64,000 nucleotides of DNA from Lepas anatifera (taxonomy: Eukaryota > Arthropoda > Thecostraca > Lepadidae), in NCBI GenBank assembly GCA_034440635.1, contig JAOTON010001685.1, positions 4,557,001-4,621,000 of the forward strand. Direction: 5' to 3'. Made by a program: the position numbers and the translations under genes. Within the stretch, counting starts at the first letter, position 1. Each line of letters opens with the position of its first letter. Shown piece by piece: positions 10,491-21,428 of this stretch. The notes below the pieces were generated by a model that worked only from the letters and a program-made list of their open reading frames with translations, did no database searches and was not told the DNA's origin.

Positions 10491-12950
10491 AATAGGTGGG
10501 GGCACTTTAAGACCCCTTGAACTTCGCGTGTTAAGGTCTTCGAGCGGTGTTAGGACCCCTGAGCTGGTATGGGTCCCCTGAGCTGATCTGGCACTCCTTG
10601 AGGTGATTCAGGGCCCTTTAGTTTGACTGGGCCTCTGAATTGGCGTGGAGCCCCCGCATTGGTGTTGCCTCCCTTCCTTTAGCAGTGTTGGAATTCCGTG
10701 AAGTTCAGCTAGTCCTCAGTCCCTGAAATAGACTAAGGCCTGAAACTGGTTTGGACCCCTGGGATGGTGTGGGCCCTTGAGCTGGGCTGGGCCCTTTACA
10801 TGGTCGGGTCCCCTGCAGTGATATTAAGAACACAGGGCTAAACTGGACCCCTAAGAGTTGGGACATGAGCCCCTGAGCTCATCGTGGACCCCTTATCTGG
10901 TCCGCGGCCCCTGAACTTTTGTGGGGCCTGCCAGATGGTTTTTGGACCCCTGAGCTGGTCTGCACCCCTGAATTGATTTGTGCCCCCTGAGATCAAAGTT
11001 TCGTAGGGGCCGTGGCTGTTCTGGGGCCCGCTGATCTTGAGACATATGGGCTGATATGGACCCGTGAGTCGACACTGGGACCCCTGAGCTCTTTGGGGCC
11101 TTTTATCTTGCCTTACCCTCCTGAATTAATATGGGACCTCCCTTAGATGTTTGTGGGACCCCTGAGATGTTCTGGAACCCATCAGATGGTTTTATGCGTA
11201 CTGAGATGGAGTTTCACTAGGGGCCCCTGAGCTGTTCTAGGGGCCCTTGAGAGACTCTTGCACAGGAGGCTCTAGACTTGAGCTTGAGGCCCCTCGGTAT
11301 CGTCCGCTAGGTTTTTCTGAACCCCCTGTGCGGCTTTGGGGTCCCTGAACAGGCCTGGCCCCCTGAGTTGTTGGTGTGTCCTCTGACGTGATATTGAGTC
11401 CCGTCAGCTGATCTGGGGTCCATTTAGATAGCCAGACCCCCACAATGATCTTGAAACCCATGTGTTGGCACTTGTCGGGACCCTTTAATTGGTATCAGCT
11501 AGTCTTGGGCCCCCTGAGTTGGTTGTGAGCCGCCGGAGAGGAAGTTTTCTAGGTAGCCCCTGGACTGTTCTGGGGCCGTGAGATGTTATTGCTCATGAGC
11601 TTACAGACTCAGCCTTAGACCCTGAGCTGGCTCAGCGGCCATGAACTGGTCTAGGGCCCCTGAAAGAATTTACTAAGGGGGTCTCTGGCTTGGTCATAAG
11701 GCCCTATCTGGATTGGCGTCTCTTGAGCTGGTAAGAACCCCTGAGCTGGTATTGGGCCCTTTAAATGGGTATGGGTCTTCTCGCCTGTCCAGGCCCTATT
11801 GTGCTGATTTAGGTCCCTGGAAATCGTCGGGGGCCCAACTGGTCTGGCCCGCTGAGTTTTTCTGAGCCTGCTGAGCCGATTTCGGGCCCTCACAGCGGGT
11901 CTTGTCCCTGAGCTGATCTGAGGTATTTTCAAATGGTCAGGGTCCCCTCCCTGATCTTGAAACCCCGGTGCTGGCACTGGTGCTTTTTGAGCCGTCAGGG
12001 GCCCCTATCTGGTCTGGAACCTCTTAACTGGTATGGCCCATCTCGGCTAATCTTTGGTCCGATGAGTTGGGTTTGGGCCTCCTGAGAGGGAGTTTTGCAA
12101 GGGGTCCCTAGGCTGATCTGGTACTCTGAGAGAGTATTATACAGGAGCATACTGACTGTCTTGGTGCGTAACCTGTTATGGGGCCACCTTAGCTCGTAAA
12201 GGCCCCTGAGAGGAGCTACGTAAGAGGTTTCTGACTCTGTCCTATGTCCCCTAGTTGGATTAGTGTCACTTGACCTTACAAAAGCCCCTGGGTTGGTATC
12301 GGGTCCGTTAAACGTATAACGTCCGTTTAACGTTGGTAAGGGCCGTAAACAAGCCCTTTGGCTTGTTTGCGGCCCCTTGTGCTTATCCGGGGTTCGTGAG
12401 TTCGTCGAGGCACCCAGCTGGCCTGGCCCTCTTAGTTTGTATGGGCCCCCTGAGCTTAGTGTCTTGGCCTGAGCCTCCTGAATTGATACTGGACCTCTTA
12501 AGAGAGAGTTTCGCAAAAGGCCTCTGGGCTGTTCTGGATCCTTGGGAGGGTATTGCACAGGAGCTTACTGGAGTGAAATTCGGGCTCAAGCTGGTTTGGG
12601 GCCCCCTGAGCTAAAAAGGGCCCCTGAGGTGGAATGTCAAAGGAAATCTTGAGCTAGCCCAGGGCCCCTGAGAGGAATTATGTAAGAGGTTCCTGACTTG
12701 GTCCTAGGGCCACTAGCTGAATTGGTGTCCATTGAATTGGTATTGGGCCTGTTTAACTAGTATGGATACATTTAGTTTATCTGGGCACATTGTTCTGATC
12801 TGGGGCCCCCTGAGCTTTTTAGAGCCCTTAGCTCGTCTGGCACCCTGGGTTAGTGCTGGGCCCATTTAGCTGACCTGGGCCCACAGAAAAATATTTTTCA
12901 GAGAATTTCTGCCTTGATCTCGGGATCTCTGAGCCAGTGAAGTGCCCCTG
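10491..12950. repeat. Degenerate ~21-bp minisatellite (CCCCTGAGCTGGTCTGGG type)
   Basis: About 2.4 kb of diverged repeats of the kind GGGCCCCTGAGCTGATCTG, with spacing near 18-24 bp. Short frames across it read as Ala/Gly/Pro/Gln-rich repeats and are not genes. The same minisatellite, in both orientations, forms the arms of the element at 25533-34232. Confidence 0.85.
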
Positions 12951-13944
12951 AGAAACCAAATTGGGCGTCTGTTTCCACAGTCATGTATCGAAGAGAAATT
13001 GAGGTTGTAATTGGTGTTTGCAGGAGACTCTGTGTTTTTTTTTTGCTATGGTTTCAGTACTCGGTACAACGTGATGGGACCCTGCGTGAAAAGTGGTGGG
13101 TGGAGGGGGACAAAATATTAGCCGTCCTCTCCCACTCTCAAAAGTGGGGGACGCATCTCCTCGTCCCCCCAGCGGTGGGATCCATGATTCTATGCACGAA
13201 CAAGTATCAAGAAAGTGGTTTAATGAAAGCTATTGAATTTCTCACACATTTACGGAAATAATTTTTGTGCCAAAATTTCTTTTTATAAAATGTCCTTTGA
13301 CGTATGGTGCAGTTTTTTGTCATGGAATTTTAGAAGGCAAAACCATCGAGTGAGAGAGAAAGTGGGAGAAACAGTTTAAACAATGAGCCAATTTTACGGA
13401 AACAGCATACTGGAGCTAGCTACGCCATGCTGTAGCATGCTTCAGTTTCTATTTATTTATATCATCAATATATCTATATTTTAATAATATTTTAGGGTTA
13501 TAATGATGCGCCAATTTCTGGGGTCATAAGAATTTTCAGAAGGAGAATACGCTAGACTTGAGCATTGAAATGTATTTTGATTTCACACGATAATGTTGTC
13601 TGCTGCCAACACGTTTTCATTGAGGACCAGATTTAAAAGCGCACGGTACGTTATAATCGCTATCCTTTGAAAGGCCGAGTCAACGGCAAAGGTTTAGACC
13701 CGTATCTCATTTTGAGTTTCCAGAAACATCTTCGAAGTGTGTTGAAATGTGCATGCCGTTTTACCTCCCAAGGAAGTCATGATCCGGCTCGTGTAAGAAT
13801 CCCACCATCATACGGCTTTATAAGGTATTTATAAGCATTGCTCCAATTTTAGTGTCTTCATTTTCTTACGGAAAACATCCACTCCTGCGGCCTCGACCGG
13901 ACCGGTACCCCCCCCCCTGGTTTGAAAAGAGATCTCCACCCCTG
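12951..13944. other. Right interior of the 4.9-kb element, no gene
   Basis: AT-rich. A 92-codon frame at 12983-13261 shows no recognisable motif and is probably chance. The last 60 bp lead into the inverted terminus. Confidence 0.5.
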
Positions 13945-14007
13945 ATTGAAAGAGTTTGGCTTAGCATTTACTTGTGAGGGACATCCTAGAGAACTATATA
14001 GCTCTTG

Positions 14008-14179
14008 TAGTGGTGGATCCAGGACTTCATTTGGGGAGGGAGGGGGGGGGTGGGGCTAGGGGCCGTAAGCCTCCCCGGCAATTGCCTCGCAATGGCCTCC
14101 GGTTACACAGTAACTATAGGCACTCTGACATTTCGGAGAGGGGTTTTGAGCCCCTTAGCTCCCGTTCCATCATTCACTG
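14008..14179. mobile_element. Short hAT-like MITE, module 2 copy
   Basis: AGTGGTGGATCCAGGAC at the left and TCATTCACTG at the right, with the internal words GCCTC...GCAATGGCCTCCGG and CTCTGACATTTCGGAG. The same element sits at the same place in modules 3, 4 and 5 (16346, 17899, 18999) and elsewhere at 34704. It therefore predates the amplification. Confidence 0.7.
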
Positions 14180-14441
14180 AGCCCTAAGATTGGATGGCCA
14201 GTTACCCCAGAAAAGTGCTTAGGTAATTGCCCTGGTGTTTGCTTCTCACGGCATATCTTAAAAACCTATGTAGTTATTGAAACATCTGCAAAAAAGAATG
14301 GAATGGACAAATATTAAAAGGCCAAGATGTCGCTTTGACTGTAATACTCCTCACTTTTGGGAAGAGGAGTCCGTGTCTCTTGGCTTGGCACTTCGAACGA
14401 GGATTTTTGCACTGTAGCATTCAATATTCTCACAAGAAACA

Positions 14442-14512
14442 GGTCCCGCCGAGATTTGAACTCGGATCGCAGAATTCAGGGTCCTGAGTGCTAACCGTTA
14501 CACCACGGGGCC
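14442..14512 (-). pseudogene. tRNA-Gln(CTG) pseudogene, module 2
   Basis: Cloverleaf present, but the anticodon loop reads CCCTGAA (C at position 33 instead of the near-universal U) and the anticodon stem has a mismatch (CAGGA with TTCTG). It shares the family's C3-A70 acceptor mismatch. Unlikely to be functional. Confidence 0.75.
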
Positions 14513-14949
14513 GACGGATTATCTCCTAGGAGTACAACGGACTGAAATAAAGTAGTCCGCTCCAGAATGGTTAGTGAGTTTCTTTTAATCGAATATGAGC
14601 CATGAGGCCCCAGGTCTTCAGTGTAGCATACAAGACCGATATTCCAGTCTAATACAGCCAGCATATTGAGATTAAAAAGGTACCATGCTACCTTATAAAT
14701 GTGTAGGTACAACCTACCATGCTGCGACCAAAAGAGGCTAGTCATGTCGCAGAACCCAAAGCCTTTACCAAGGCTGTGTCATTTTACGGCTTTTAAAGGC
14801 ACAGTTGTAAAAAAGAATTTTGTGGCGGGAAGCTTGGAAAAGAAGGCGAATTCCTTGTCAGCTTAAAAAGTAAGTGTTTGAGGGTGAGCTTCAAACAAAA
14901 ATTATACTGCGCTGCAGCTGAAAAGAGAGCGTCCTGCTTCCCATATTAA

Positions 14950-15972
14950 CCCTCGCCCCACCGGGGGCCATCGATGGCCCCCCTAAGGTTTTTCCGGGAT
15001 AGCAGAAAAACGAAGAGGCGCAGCACCGCGGTTGAGGGCTCTACCTCTCACTGCATAATTTTCCCACCATCCCTAAAATTTTCTACCCCGGGTCACCCAA
15101 GGTCAGATCACCAGACGAGGTCAACCAAGGTCACCTCACTTCAACTTTAGAGCTCTGTAAGAGGTACATTTCGAATTCGATCAATTTGAAACTTCCTACA
15201 CTTTATGGCCCCTCCAGGGTCTACAAGGTGTATATCCGGGATTTTTCGATTTCATGCCCTGAGGTCAGGTCACGAGGTGACCTCTCCCATTGACAAAGCA
15301 TGGGGAAAAGCTGTCTTATGATCTAAAAGTCACAAAAGCGATTGAAAATGCTCAGCTGGATCAGAAAAGCGTTCTTGGACACCCTTTCACGGATTCCAGG
15401 GGGCCATATTTGCCCTTTGACCTCTCCAAGGTCATCCAAGGTCACCAGGGGTCAAAAACAGTATTTTGACAATAACTTTTGACCTAATGAAGCTAGAGCG
15501 CTGAAACAAACACCATGGTGTTCGTCTTGTCACTGGCTTTCATTTGATATACAACAAGGTCACTTTCTGACCTTTCGTGACCTCAGGTAATCTTAGGTCA
15601 CGAGGTGACCTCTGTAGGTCAAACTAATGGCGGGAGGTCTTTCGTTCTACATAGCGGAAAAAGAACTGACAATTTCCTATCAAATGTACTTTACCAGACT
15701 TCAATAGCTCTAATGGCATGAGAGTTATGCCCAGTTTGCTTAAGCATTGCATATTTGAGTGAAAATAGCCGATCTGGACCTAATTTGACTTCTGGAGGTC
15801 AAACCATTGACCTGAGCACTAAAACATGCGAAGTAATTTCTTACTGAATTCACGCGAGCTTTCTATTGCACTTCGCAGATTTGCGCTAACGCCAATATTT
15901 TCTGAGTTAGAGGGGGCCATCGATGGCCCCCGGTGGGGCGAAGGTGGCGCTGGACCCCCGGTGGGGCGCGGG
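14950..15972 (+). mobile_element. TTAA (piggyBac-like) element, subfamily A, full length
   Basis: 1,023 bp between TTAA (14946-14949) and TTAA (15973-15976). The empty site is visible in module 4 (TATATTAACAAAAAAC at 18649). Left end: CCCTCGCCCCACC plus the perfect palindrome GGGGGCCATCGATGGCCCCC. Right end, reverse-complemented: CCCGCGCCCCACCGGGGG, then GCCACCTTCGCCCCACC, then the same palindrome. A TTAA target and CCC...GGG ends fit piggyBac. No transposase. The interior is packed with GGTCA/TGACC. Confidence 0.88.
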
Positions 15973-16146
15973 TTAAGAAAAAAACTATACTACGGCATGT
16001 GTAATGTCACTTCACTGATTTTCTCCGACATCTCGACAGTCTATAACCTGGCTGTAGAACTCAGAATGCTGAAACCCCATACATCATAAATCACAACATT
16101 AAGTGGCCATGAAAGGCAGGTTCCTGCTTAAGCACCACTTTTAATT

Positions 16147-16225
16147 GGGACTGTAGCTCAAGTGGTAGAGCGCTCCCTCAGCATGTGAGAAGTACTCGTA
16201 CAAGAATCGATGCCCCGCAGCTCCA
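16147..16225 (+). pseudogene. tRNA-Ala pseudogene, module 2
   Basis: Recognisable tRNA-Ala with anticodon AGC, but 79 nt long: extra bases disrupt the T-arm (AGTACTCGTACAAGAATCGATG), the acceptor start is GGGACTG, and the anticodon stem has CTCCC opposite GTGAG. Confidence 0.85.
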
Positions 16226-16345
16226 GTTAATCATACAAATATGTGTGGCTAACTGGCTGGGTCACCGCTTGTCTCATGAAAGTGTTTGGTTGAATTTCTT
16301 AACTTTTATTTTTGATAGATATCTTCGGGAAATACATAGTCCTTG

Positions 16346-16503
16346 CCGTGGTGGATCCAGGACTTTATTTCGGGGACGGGGCTAGGTCGTGAGCCTCTCG
16401 TACATTGCCTCAGAATGGCCTCTGGCTATGCATTAACTCTAAGCGCTCTGACATTTCGGAGGGGGATGGGTTGAGACACCTAGCCCCCTTCCATCCACCA
16501 CTG
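16346..16503. mobile_element. Short hAT-like MITE, module 3 copy
   Basis: CCGTGGTGGATCCAGGAC at the left and CCATCCACCACTG at the right. Flanks AGTCCTTG and AGTCTTGG may be a worn 8-bp duplication. Confidence 0.7.
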
Positions 16504-16760
16504 AGTCTTGGAATTGAATGCTCAGTTACCACAGAAAAGTGCTTGCGTCTTAGTATTTGCTTGTGACGGCATATTTTTGAAAAATACGTAGTCCTTGCAA
16601 CATCTGTGAAAACGATGGAATTGGCAAACCTTAAGAAGAGCGAGAGACCGTTATGACCGTAACATTCCTCACTTTTGGGAGGACCAGTCCGAGCCTCTTG
16701 GCTTGGTTCCTCGAACGAGTTGTCTTACAGTAATGCATTCAGCATTGTCACCAAAGAACA

Positions 16761-16832
16761 GCTCCCGCCGAGATTTGAACTCGGCTCGCAGGATTCAGAG
16801 TCCTGAGTGCTAACCGCTACACCAGGGGGGCC
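16761..16832 (-). pseudogene. tRNA-Gln(CTG) pseudogene, module 3
   Basis: Anticodon CTG kept. The acceptor is altered on both strands (CGGGAGC at the 3' side; a G-rich 5' side with an extra base), so the acceptor stem no longer pairs well. Confidence 0.7.
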
Positions 16833-17306
16833 GACGCACCACCTTCTATGAGTACAACGGACTGAAATAAAGTAGTCCGCTCCAGAATGGTTAGTGAGTT
16901 TAGTTCAATTAAACATTAGGCCTCAGGTCTTCAGTGTACCCTACATGACCGATATTCCAATCTAATACAGCCAACATATTGAGATTAAAATGTACCATGT
17001 TTGATTAAAAAGGTGTACGTTTTACCATACTGCGACCAAAAAAGGCTAGTCATGTCACAAAGCTTGATTTATGGCTTTTAATGGCACAGTTAAAAAATGA
17101 TTTTTTAGCGAGAAGCTTAAAAAAGAAATAAAATTACCTGTCAGCTTAAAAAGTAAGTGTTTGCAGGTTTGCTTCAAAAAAGTGTACTGCGTTGCAGCTG
17201 AAAAGAAAGCTCGCTGCTTTACATATTTAAAATAAGCATACAACGGCATGTGCAATATTACTTGGCTGATTTTGGCCGACACCTCGACAGCCTACAACCT
17301 GGCTAT

Positions 17307-17606
17307 CATTGGCGGACGCAGGGGGGGGGCATTCCGGCCATGCCCCCTCCAAAGCGCTGGAGGGGGGCCAAACTATCCTTTGGCCCCCAAACGCCGGATT
17401 TTTTTGAAAAAAGGTGTTTACACTGGGTCTGTAGAGCAAAACAATATTCGCTCCCATCCCCCCCAGGAGAGCGATCATGTACTTGGAGAGGTAGCTTATA
17501 CTAGGTCTGTCGAGCACCCAAATCACGCGTACCAGCATCCCCCCCCAGGAGGAGAGGTTGACATAGGCTTGCCCCACCCCCAAACTTGGGTCTGCGTCCA
17601 CCCCTG
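17307..17606. mobile_element. 300-bp hAT-like MITE
   Basis: Perfect 8-bp duplication CTGGCTAT at 17299-17306 and 17607-17614. Ends CATTGGCGGACGCAG and CTGCGTCCACCCCTG are inverted. Other modules show the single CTGGCTAT site. G-rich left, C-rich right interior. The phrase AC(A/T)CTGGGTCTGTAGAGCAAAA also occurs near 54305 inside another element. Confidence 0.85.
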
Positions 17607-17705
17607 CTGGCTATAGAACTCAGAATGCTGAAGCCCCATAGAGCAGGTAGCACAACATAAAGCGATGAGAAAAGGCAAGTGCCTACTTAAACACCGCTGA
17701 TTATT

Positions 17706-17778
17706 CGGGCTATAGCTCAAGTGGTAGAGCGTTTGCTTAGCAGGTGAGAGCTACGGATATCGATACCCCGCAGCTCCA
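17706..17778 (+). pseudogene. tRNA-Ala(AGC) pseudogene, module 3
   Basis: 73 nt with anticodon AGC, but acceptor start CGGGCTA, anticodon stem TTTGC against GTGAG, and T-stem CGGAT against CCCCG are all damaged. Confidence 0.75.
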
Positions 17779-17898
17779 GATAATCATACATCTATGTGTG
17801 ACTAACTACCTGTGTCGCCGCTTGTCACATGGAAGTGTTTGGTTGAGTTTCTTAACATTTATTTTCGATAGATATCTTCAGGAAGTATATAGTCCTTG

Positions 17899-18064
17899 CA
17901 GTGGTAGATCCAGAACTTTATTACGGGGGGTCTAGAAACTAGGGCCCGTGAGCCTCTCGAACATTGCCTCAGAATAGCCACTGGCTATGCGTTAACTCTA
18001 GGCGCTCTGACATTTCGGAGGGGGGGTGGGTTTGAGCCCCCTAGCCCCCTTCCATCTAAAACTG
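17899..18064. mobile_element. Short hAT-like MITE, module 4 copy
   Basis: CAGTGGTAGATCCAGAAC at the left, CCATCTAAAACTG at the right; same interior as the other module copies. Confidence 0.7.
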
Positions 18065-18331
18065 AGTCTTAAGATTGAAATGGCCAGTTACCACAGAAAA
18101 GTGTTTCAGTAATTGTCCTAGTATTTGCTTGTGACGGCACATTTCGAAAACTACTTAGTCCTTGAAAAATCTGCGAAAACGATGGAATTGGCAAACCTAA
18201 AGAAGAGGAAAAGGCCGTTGTGACTATAACCTTAGGTACTCACTTTTGGGAGAACAAGTCCGAATATCTTGGCTTGTTTCCTCGAGCGAGTTGTCTTGCA
18301 GAATTGCACTCAACATTCTCACTAAAGAACA

Positions 18332-18402
18332 GGTCCCGTCGAGATTTGAACTCGGATCGCAGGATTCAGAGTCCTGAGTGCTAACCGTTACACCACGTGG
18401 CC
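18332..18402 (-). tRNA. tRNA-Gln(CTG), module 4
   Basis: Anticodon CTG, intact D-, anticodon and T-arms apart from one T-stem change (CGTCGAG). Acceptor 5' GGCCACG opposite CGGGACC leaves mismatches. No close T4 terminator. Possibly non-functional. Confidence 0.7.
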
Positions 18403-18806
18403 GCTCAGATTTACAAAGTCTTTACCAAGGGTATCTCATTTTAGGGCTTTTAACGGCACAGTTGTAAAAAGAAACTTTTTGGCGGCAAGCTTAAAATAGA
18501 AAGCGAATTACCTGTCAGCTTATACAGAACGCCTTATAAAAAGCCCTTAACTAACTAACCTGTCAGCTTAGAAGATTAAGTGTTTGCGGGTGAGCTTCGA
18601 ACAAGAAGTGTACTGCGTCCAGCTGAAAAGGAAGCTCGCTGCTTTATATATTAACAAAAAACTATACCAATGGCATGTGTAATGTCACCTCACTGGTGTT
18701 CTCCGACATCTTGACAGCCTATAACAGGCTATAGAACTCAGAATGCTAAAGCCGCTCATAAAGTGACTAGAAAAGGCAGGTACCTGCTTAAACACCGCTG
18801 ATTTTT

Positions 18807-18879
18807 TGGCCTGTAGCCCAAGCGGTAGAGCGCTCGCTTAGCATGTGAGAGGTACGGGGATCGATACCCCGCAGCTCCA
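18807..18879 (+). tRNA. tRNA-Ala(AGC), module 4
   Basis: Good anticodon and T-arms (CGGGG-ATCGATA-CCCCG), but the acceptor start is TGGCCTG, the D-arm reads GCCCAAGCGGTAGAGC, and there is no T-run nearby. Function doubtful. Confidence 0.7.
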
Positions 18880-18998
18880 GTTAATCATATAGCCATGTTG
18901 AATAACTAGCTCGGTCGCCGCATATCACATGAAGGTGTTTGGAAGAATTTCATAACATTCATTTTCCACAGATATCTTCGGGAACTATATAGTCCTTG

Positions 18999-19049
18999 CA
19001 GTGGTGCGTCTAGGAATTGATTTGGGGAGGGGGGCTAGGGACTAGTGCT
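18999..19049. mobile_element. Truncated hAT-like MITE, module 5
   Basis: Starts CAGTGGTGCGTCTAGGAAT as in the other modules and breaks off at the start of the TTAA-element fragment (about 19050), so the fragment replaced its right half. Confidence 0.6.
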
Positions 19050-19275
19050 ACAAATATATTCCGGGATTTTTCATATCGATGACATAGGGTTAGGTACGGA
19101 TCATGACCTCCACATTGGAAATACATGGGAAAACAGGAATTGGGCTGTATTTGTGTAGACACAGCTGAGAATAATTTCGTATTCTCCAAATCGTAGTATC
19201 CTGGGCCCCTTTCTATGTTCATGTTGCAATTTTCGACCTGTGAACTCTGAGAGGTCATCTGGGGCTACTTAAACA
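19050..19275 (-). repeat. Fragment of TTAA element subfamily B
   Basis: Second copy of the fragment seen at 1-228, nearly the same sequence and the same 3' junction (GGGGCTACTTAAACAGTTTG). Module 5 and module 1 therefore share a more recent ancestor with each other than with modules 2-4. Confidence 0.7.
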
Positions 19276-19508
19276 GTTTGAGACTAGGATAATTGTCTTA
19301 GTGTTTGCTTGTGACGGCCTTATTTTGAAAAATACGTAGTCCTTGAAACATCTGCGAGAATGATGGAATGGGGAAACCTTAAGAAGAGCAAAAGACCGTT
19401 GTGACTGTTGCATTCCTCACTTTTGGGAGGACGAGTTCGAATCTCTTGGCTTGGTTCCTCGAACGACTTGTCTCGCAGCATTGAATTCAACATTCTCATT
19501 AAATAACC

Positions 19509-19579
19509 GGTCCCGTCGAGATTTGAACTCTGCTCGCAGGATTCAGAGTACTGAGTGCTAACCGTTACACCACGGGGCC
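19509..19579 (-). pseudogene. tRNA-Gln(CTG) pseudogene, module 5
   Basis: Anticodon CTG, acceptor GGCCCCG/CGGGACC with the shared C3-A70 mismatch, anticodon stem broken by CAGTA opposite TCCTG, and variable region altered (GCGAGCAGAG). Confidence 0.7.
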
Positions 19580-20085
19580 GACGTGCCTTCTTCTAAGAGT
19601 AAAACGGACTGAAATAAAGTAGTGCGCTCCAAAATGATTTGTGAGTTTACTTTAATCAGATATGAGGTACCAGGATTTCTGTCTACCATACAAGACCCAC
19701 ATTAGAATCTAATATTAATAATATATTGAGATTAAAAGGTACCATGTTTCCTTAAAAACGTGCAACACTGTGGTTTTCATAATTTTGTCCCAGTTGTTCC
19801 TAGTACGGCTGCTAGAGTCGGAGTCTCACTAAAATCCTCAAGGGACTTGTCACGGAGACCCCGAGCCAAGCACCCGAACGGGCAACTACCACAATGTTGG
19901 GTAGGTTTAGAAGCCAAAGTTTTACGTCCCACAAAGCACAGGGACGGCCAAAAAGAGGCAAATCATGTCATATAACTCAAAGCGACATGGCTACTAAGGC
20001 TGTCATTTTACGATTATGGCACGGTTGAAAAACGATTTTTTTGTCAGAAAGCTTTAAACGGAAGTAAAATTACCTGTCAGCTTAA

Positions 20086-21078
20086 CCCGCGCCCCGGTGG
20101 GCCTCCGAGCCACCTTTTCCCTGGTGGGGATGTTTGAACTCCCCCTCGAACTCGGCCCCTATGCGGGATAGCGAAAATACGCAAAAGCTGGTGGATAGCT
20201 CACACAAATTCATGAAGAAACTATATCAGTCACTTTTTTGCTCAGGTCAATATTAACGTCATGACAGGTCAAAGAAGGTGGCATTTTGAATACAGTTCTT
20301 GGGCTCTATCATCTGCTAGAGTTGAGGTAGAATCATTTTTAGGCAACATTCGGTTGCTCTCGTCACGGTGAATCGAACGATGTATAATATAATATAACGA
20401 TACTAGGCTAAAACACAAAAATGACCTGACCTCATGTCAGGTCAAGGTCACTTTTTTCCTAGCATAGTCAATATGCATATAAATAGACTGGCAATTTCAA
20501 TCCAAACGCAATGATATCAAAATAAAAGCTGTATCATCATGACAGGCAAAGTTGACCTAACTTTGAAAAAATGCGTAATTAGCCCCAGATGAACTCTCAG
20601 AGATCACAGGTCAGAAATTTTAACACAAGCCTGGAAAGGGGCACAGAATACTACGATTTGGATAATATGGAGGTATTATCAGCAGTATTTGCACAAATAC
20701 AGCCCAATTTCTGTTTTTGCCATGTATTTCCGAGGGAGAGGTCATGGTCCGTACTTGATCTTAGGTCATCGATATTAAAATTCCCGGCATACGTTTTGTT
20801 GCACACAGTGGGCCCAGCATGTGGTATAAGTGTCAGTCTGATAGAATCACCCATTTATTAGTTATGCCACCTTAAACATTTTTGGAGGTGAGGTCACTTG
20901 ACCTGCACTGGTGACCTGACCTGAGATGACTTAGCCTTACAATTTTGGGGAAAGTTGCAAAATCGATCAAGAATAAGACGTGCCAAGTGCGGCGGAGCTT
21001 CGTGCCGCCGTTTTTTCGTGCCGCCGGAAAAAAACCCGAGGGGGTGTTCCAACACCCCCCTCCCCACCGGGGCGAGGG
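20086..21078 (+). mobile_element. TTAA (piggyBac-like) element, subfamily B, full length
   Basis: 993 bp after TTAA (20082-20085), ending at GGG before TTAG (21079-21082, one change from TTAA). The empty site is visible in module 4 (CAGCTTAGAAGATTAAGTG). Left end CCCGCGCCCCGGTGGG, then GCCACC...CCCTGGTGGGG and an imperfect palindrome. Right end, reverse-complemented: CCCTCGCCCCGGTGGGG, then the palindrome GGGGGTGTTGGAACACCCCC, then a second hairpin CGGCGGCACGAAGCTCCGCCG-like. The interior is rich in GGTCA words. No transposase. Confidence 0.85.
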
Positions 21079-21355
21079 TTAGCACAGTCAGTGTTTGCGG
21101 GTCAGTTCCATACAAGAAGTGCACTGCAGGGCGACTGAAAGGAAAGCGCGCTGCTTCACATATCAAATAAAAATGTAGACTAAGGCATGTATAATTTCAC
21201 TTTCCTTATTTTCGCCACTTGCCTGATTTTCGCGGACATTTTGATAGTCTACAACCGGGCTAAAGAACTCAGAATACTGAAATCCACATGGAATATCAAG
21301 CACAACATAAAGTGACTAGAAAAGACAGGTGCCTACTTAAACACTACGGGATACT

Positions 21356-21428
21356 GGGGCTGTAGCTCAAGTGGTAGAGCGCTCGCTTAGCATGTGAGAG
21401 GTACACGAATCGATACCCCGCAGCTCCA
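21356..21428 (+). pseudogene. tRNA-Ala(AGC) pseudogene, module 5
   Basis: Acceptor, D-arm and anticodon arm are intact with AGC, but the T-stem reads CACGA opposite CCCCG, which breaks box B and the stem. Confidence 0.75.

Larger units (their letters stand above)
9055..13944. mobile_element. 4.9-kb hAT-like element filled with minisatellite
   Basis: Flanked by a perfect 8-bp duplication ATTGAAAG (9047-9054 and 13945-13952). Termini are inverted: CATGGGTGGAGATC at the left, GATCTCCACCCCTG at the right, and both continue into runs of G or C. An 8-bp target duplication with a CA(G/T)GGG end fits the hAT superfamily. There is no transposase frame, so it is non-autonomous. The element separates module 1 from module 2; flanks on both sides match the continuous module sequence after 16225. 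The interior has three parts: a GGTCA/TGACC-rich left part, a degenerate ~21-bp minisatellite, and an AT-rich right part. Confidence 0.85.
1..21428. repeat. Five-copy tandem array of a tRNA-Gln(-)/tRNA-Ala(+) module
   Basis: The same order recurs five times: a flank containing the words GCTTGTGACGGC, AATACGTAGTCCTTG and CTCACTTTTGGGAGGAC, a minus-strand tRNA-Gln, a flank with CCTGTCAGCTTA and TGTTTGCGGGTGAGCTTC, then a plus-strand tRNA-Ala. Gln/Ala pairs lie at 5395/8909, 14442/16147, 16761/17706, 18332/18807 and 19509/21356. Spacing differs because of inserted mobile elements; without them a module is about 1.2-1.6 kb. Modules 3 and 4 lack the large insertions and supply empty-site sequences for dating and bounding those in modules 1, 2 and 5. 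The array is most simply explained by unequal crossing-over of one ancestral pair. Confidence 0.88.
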
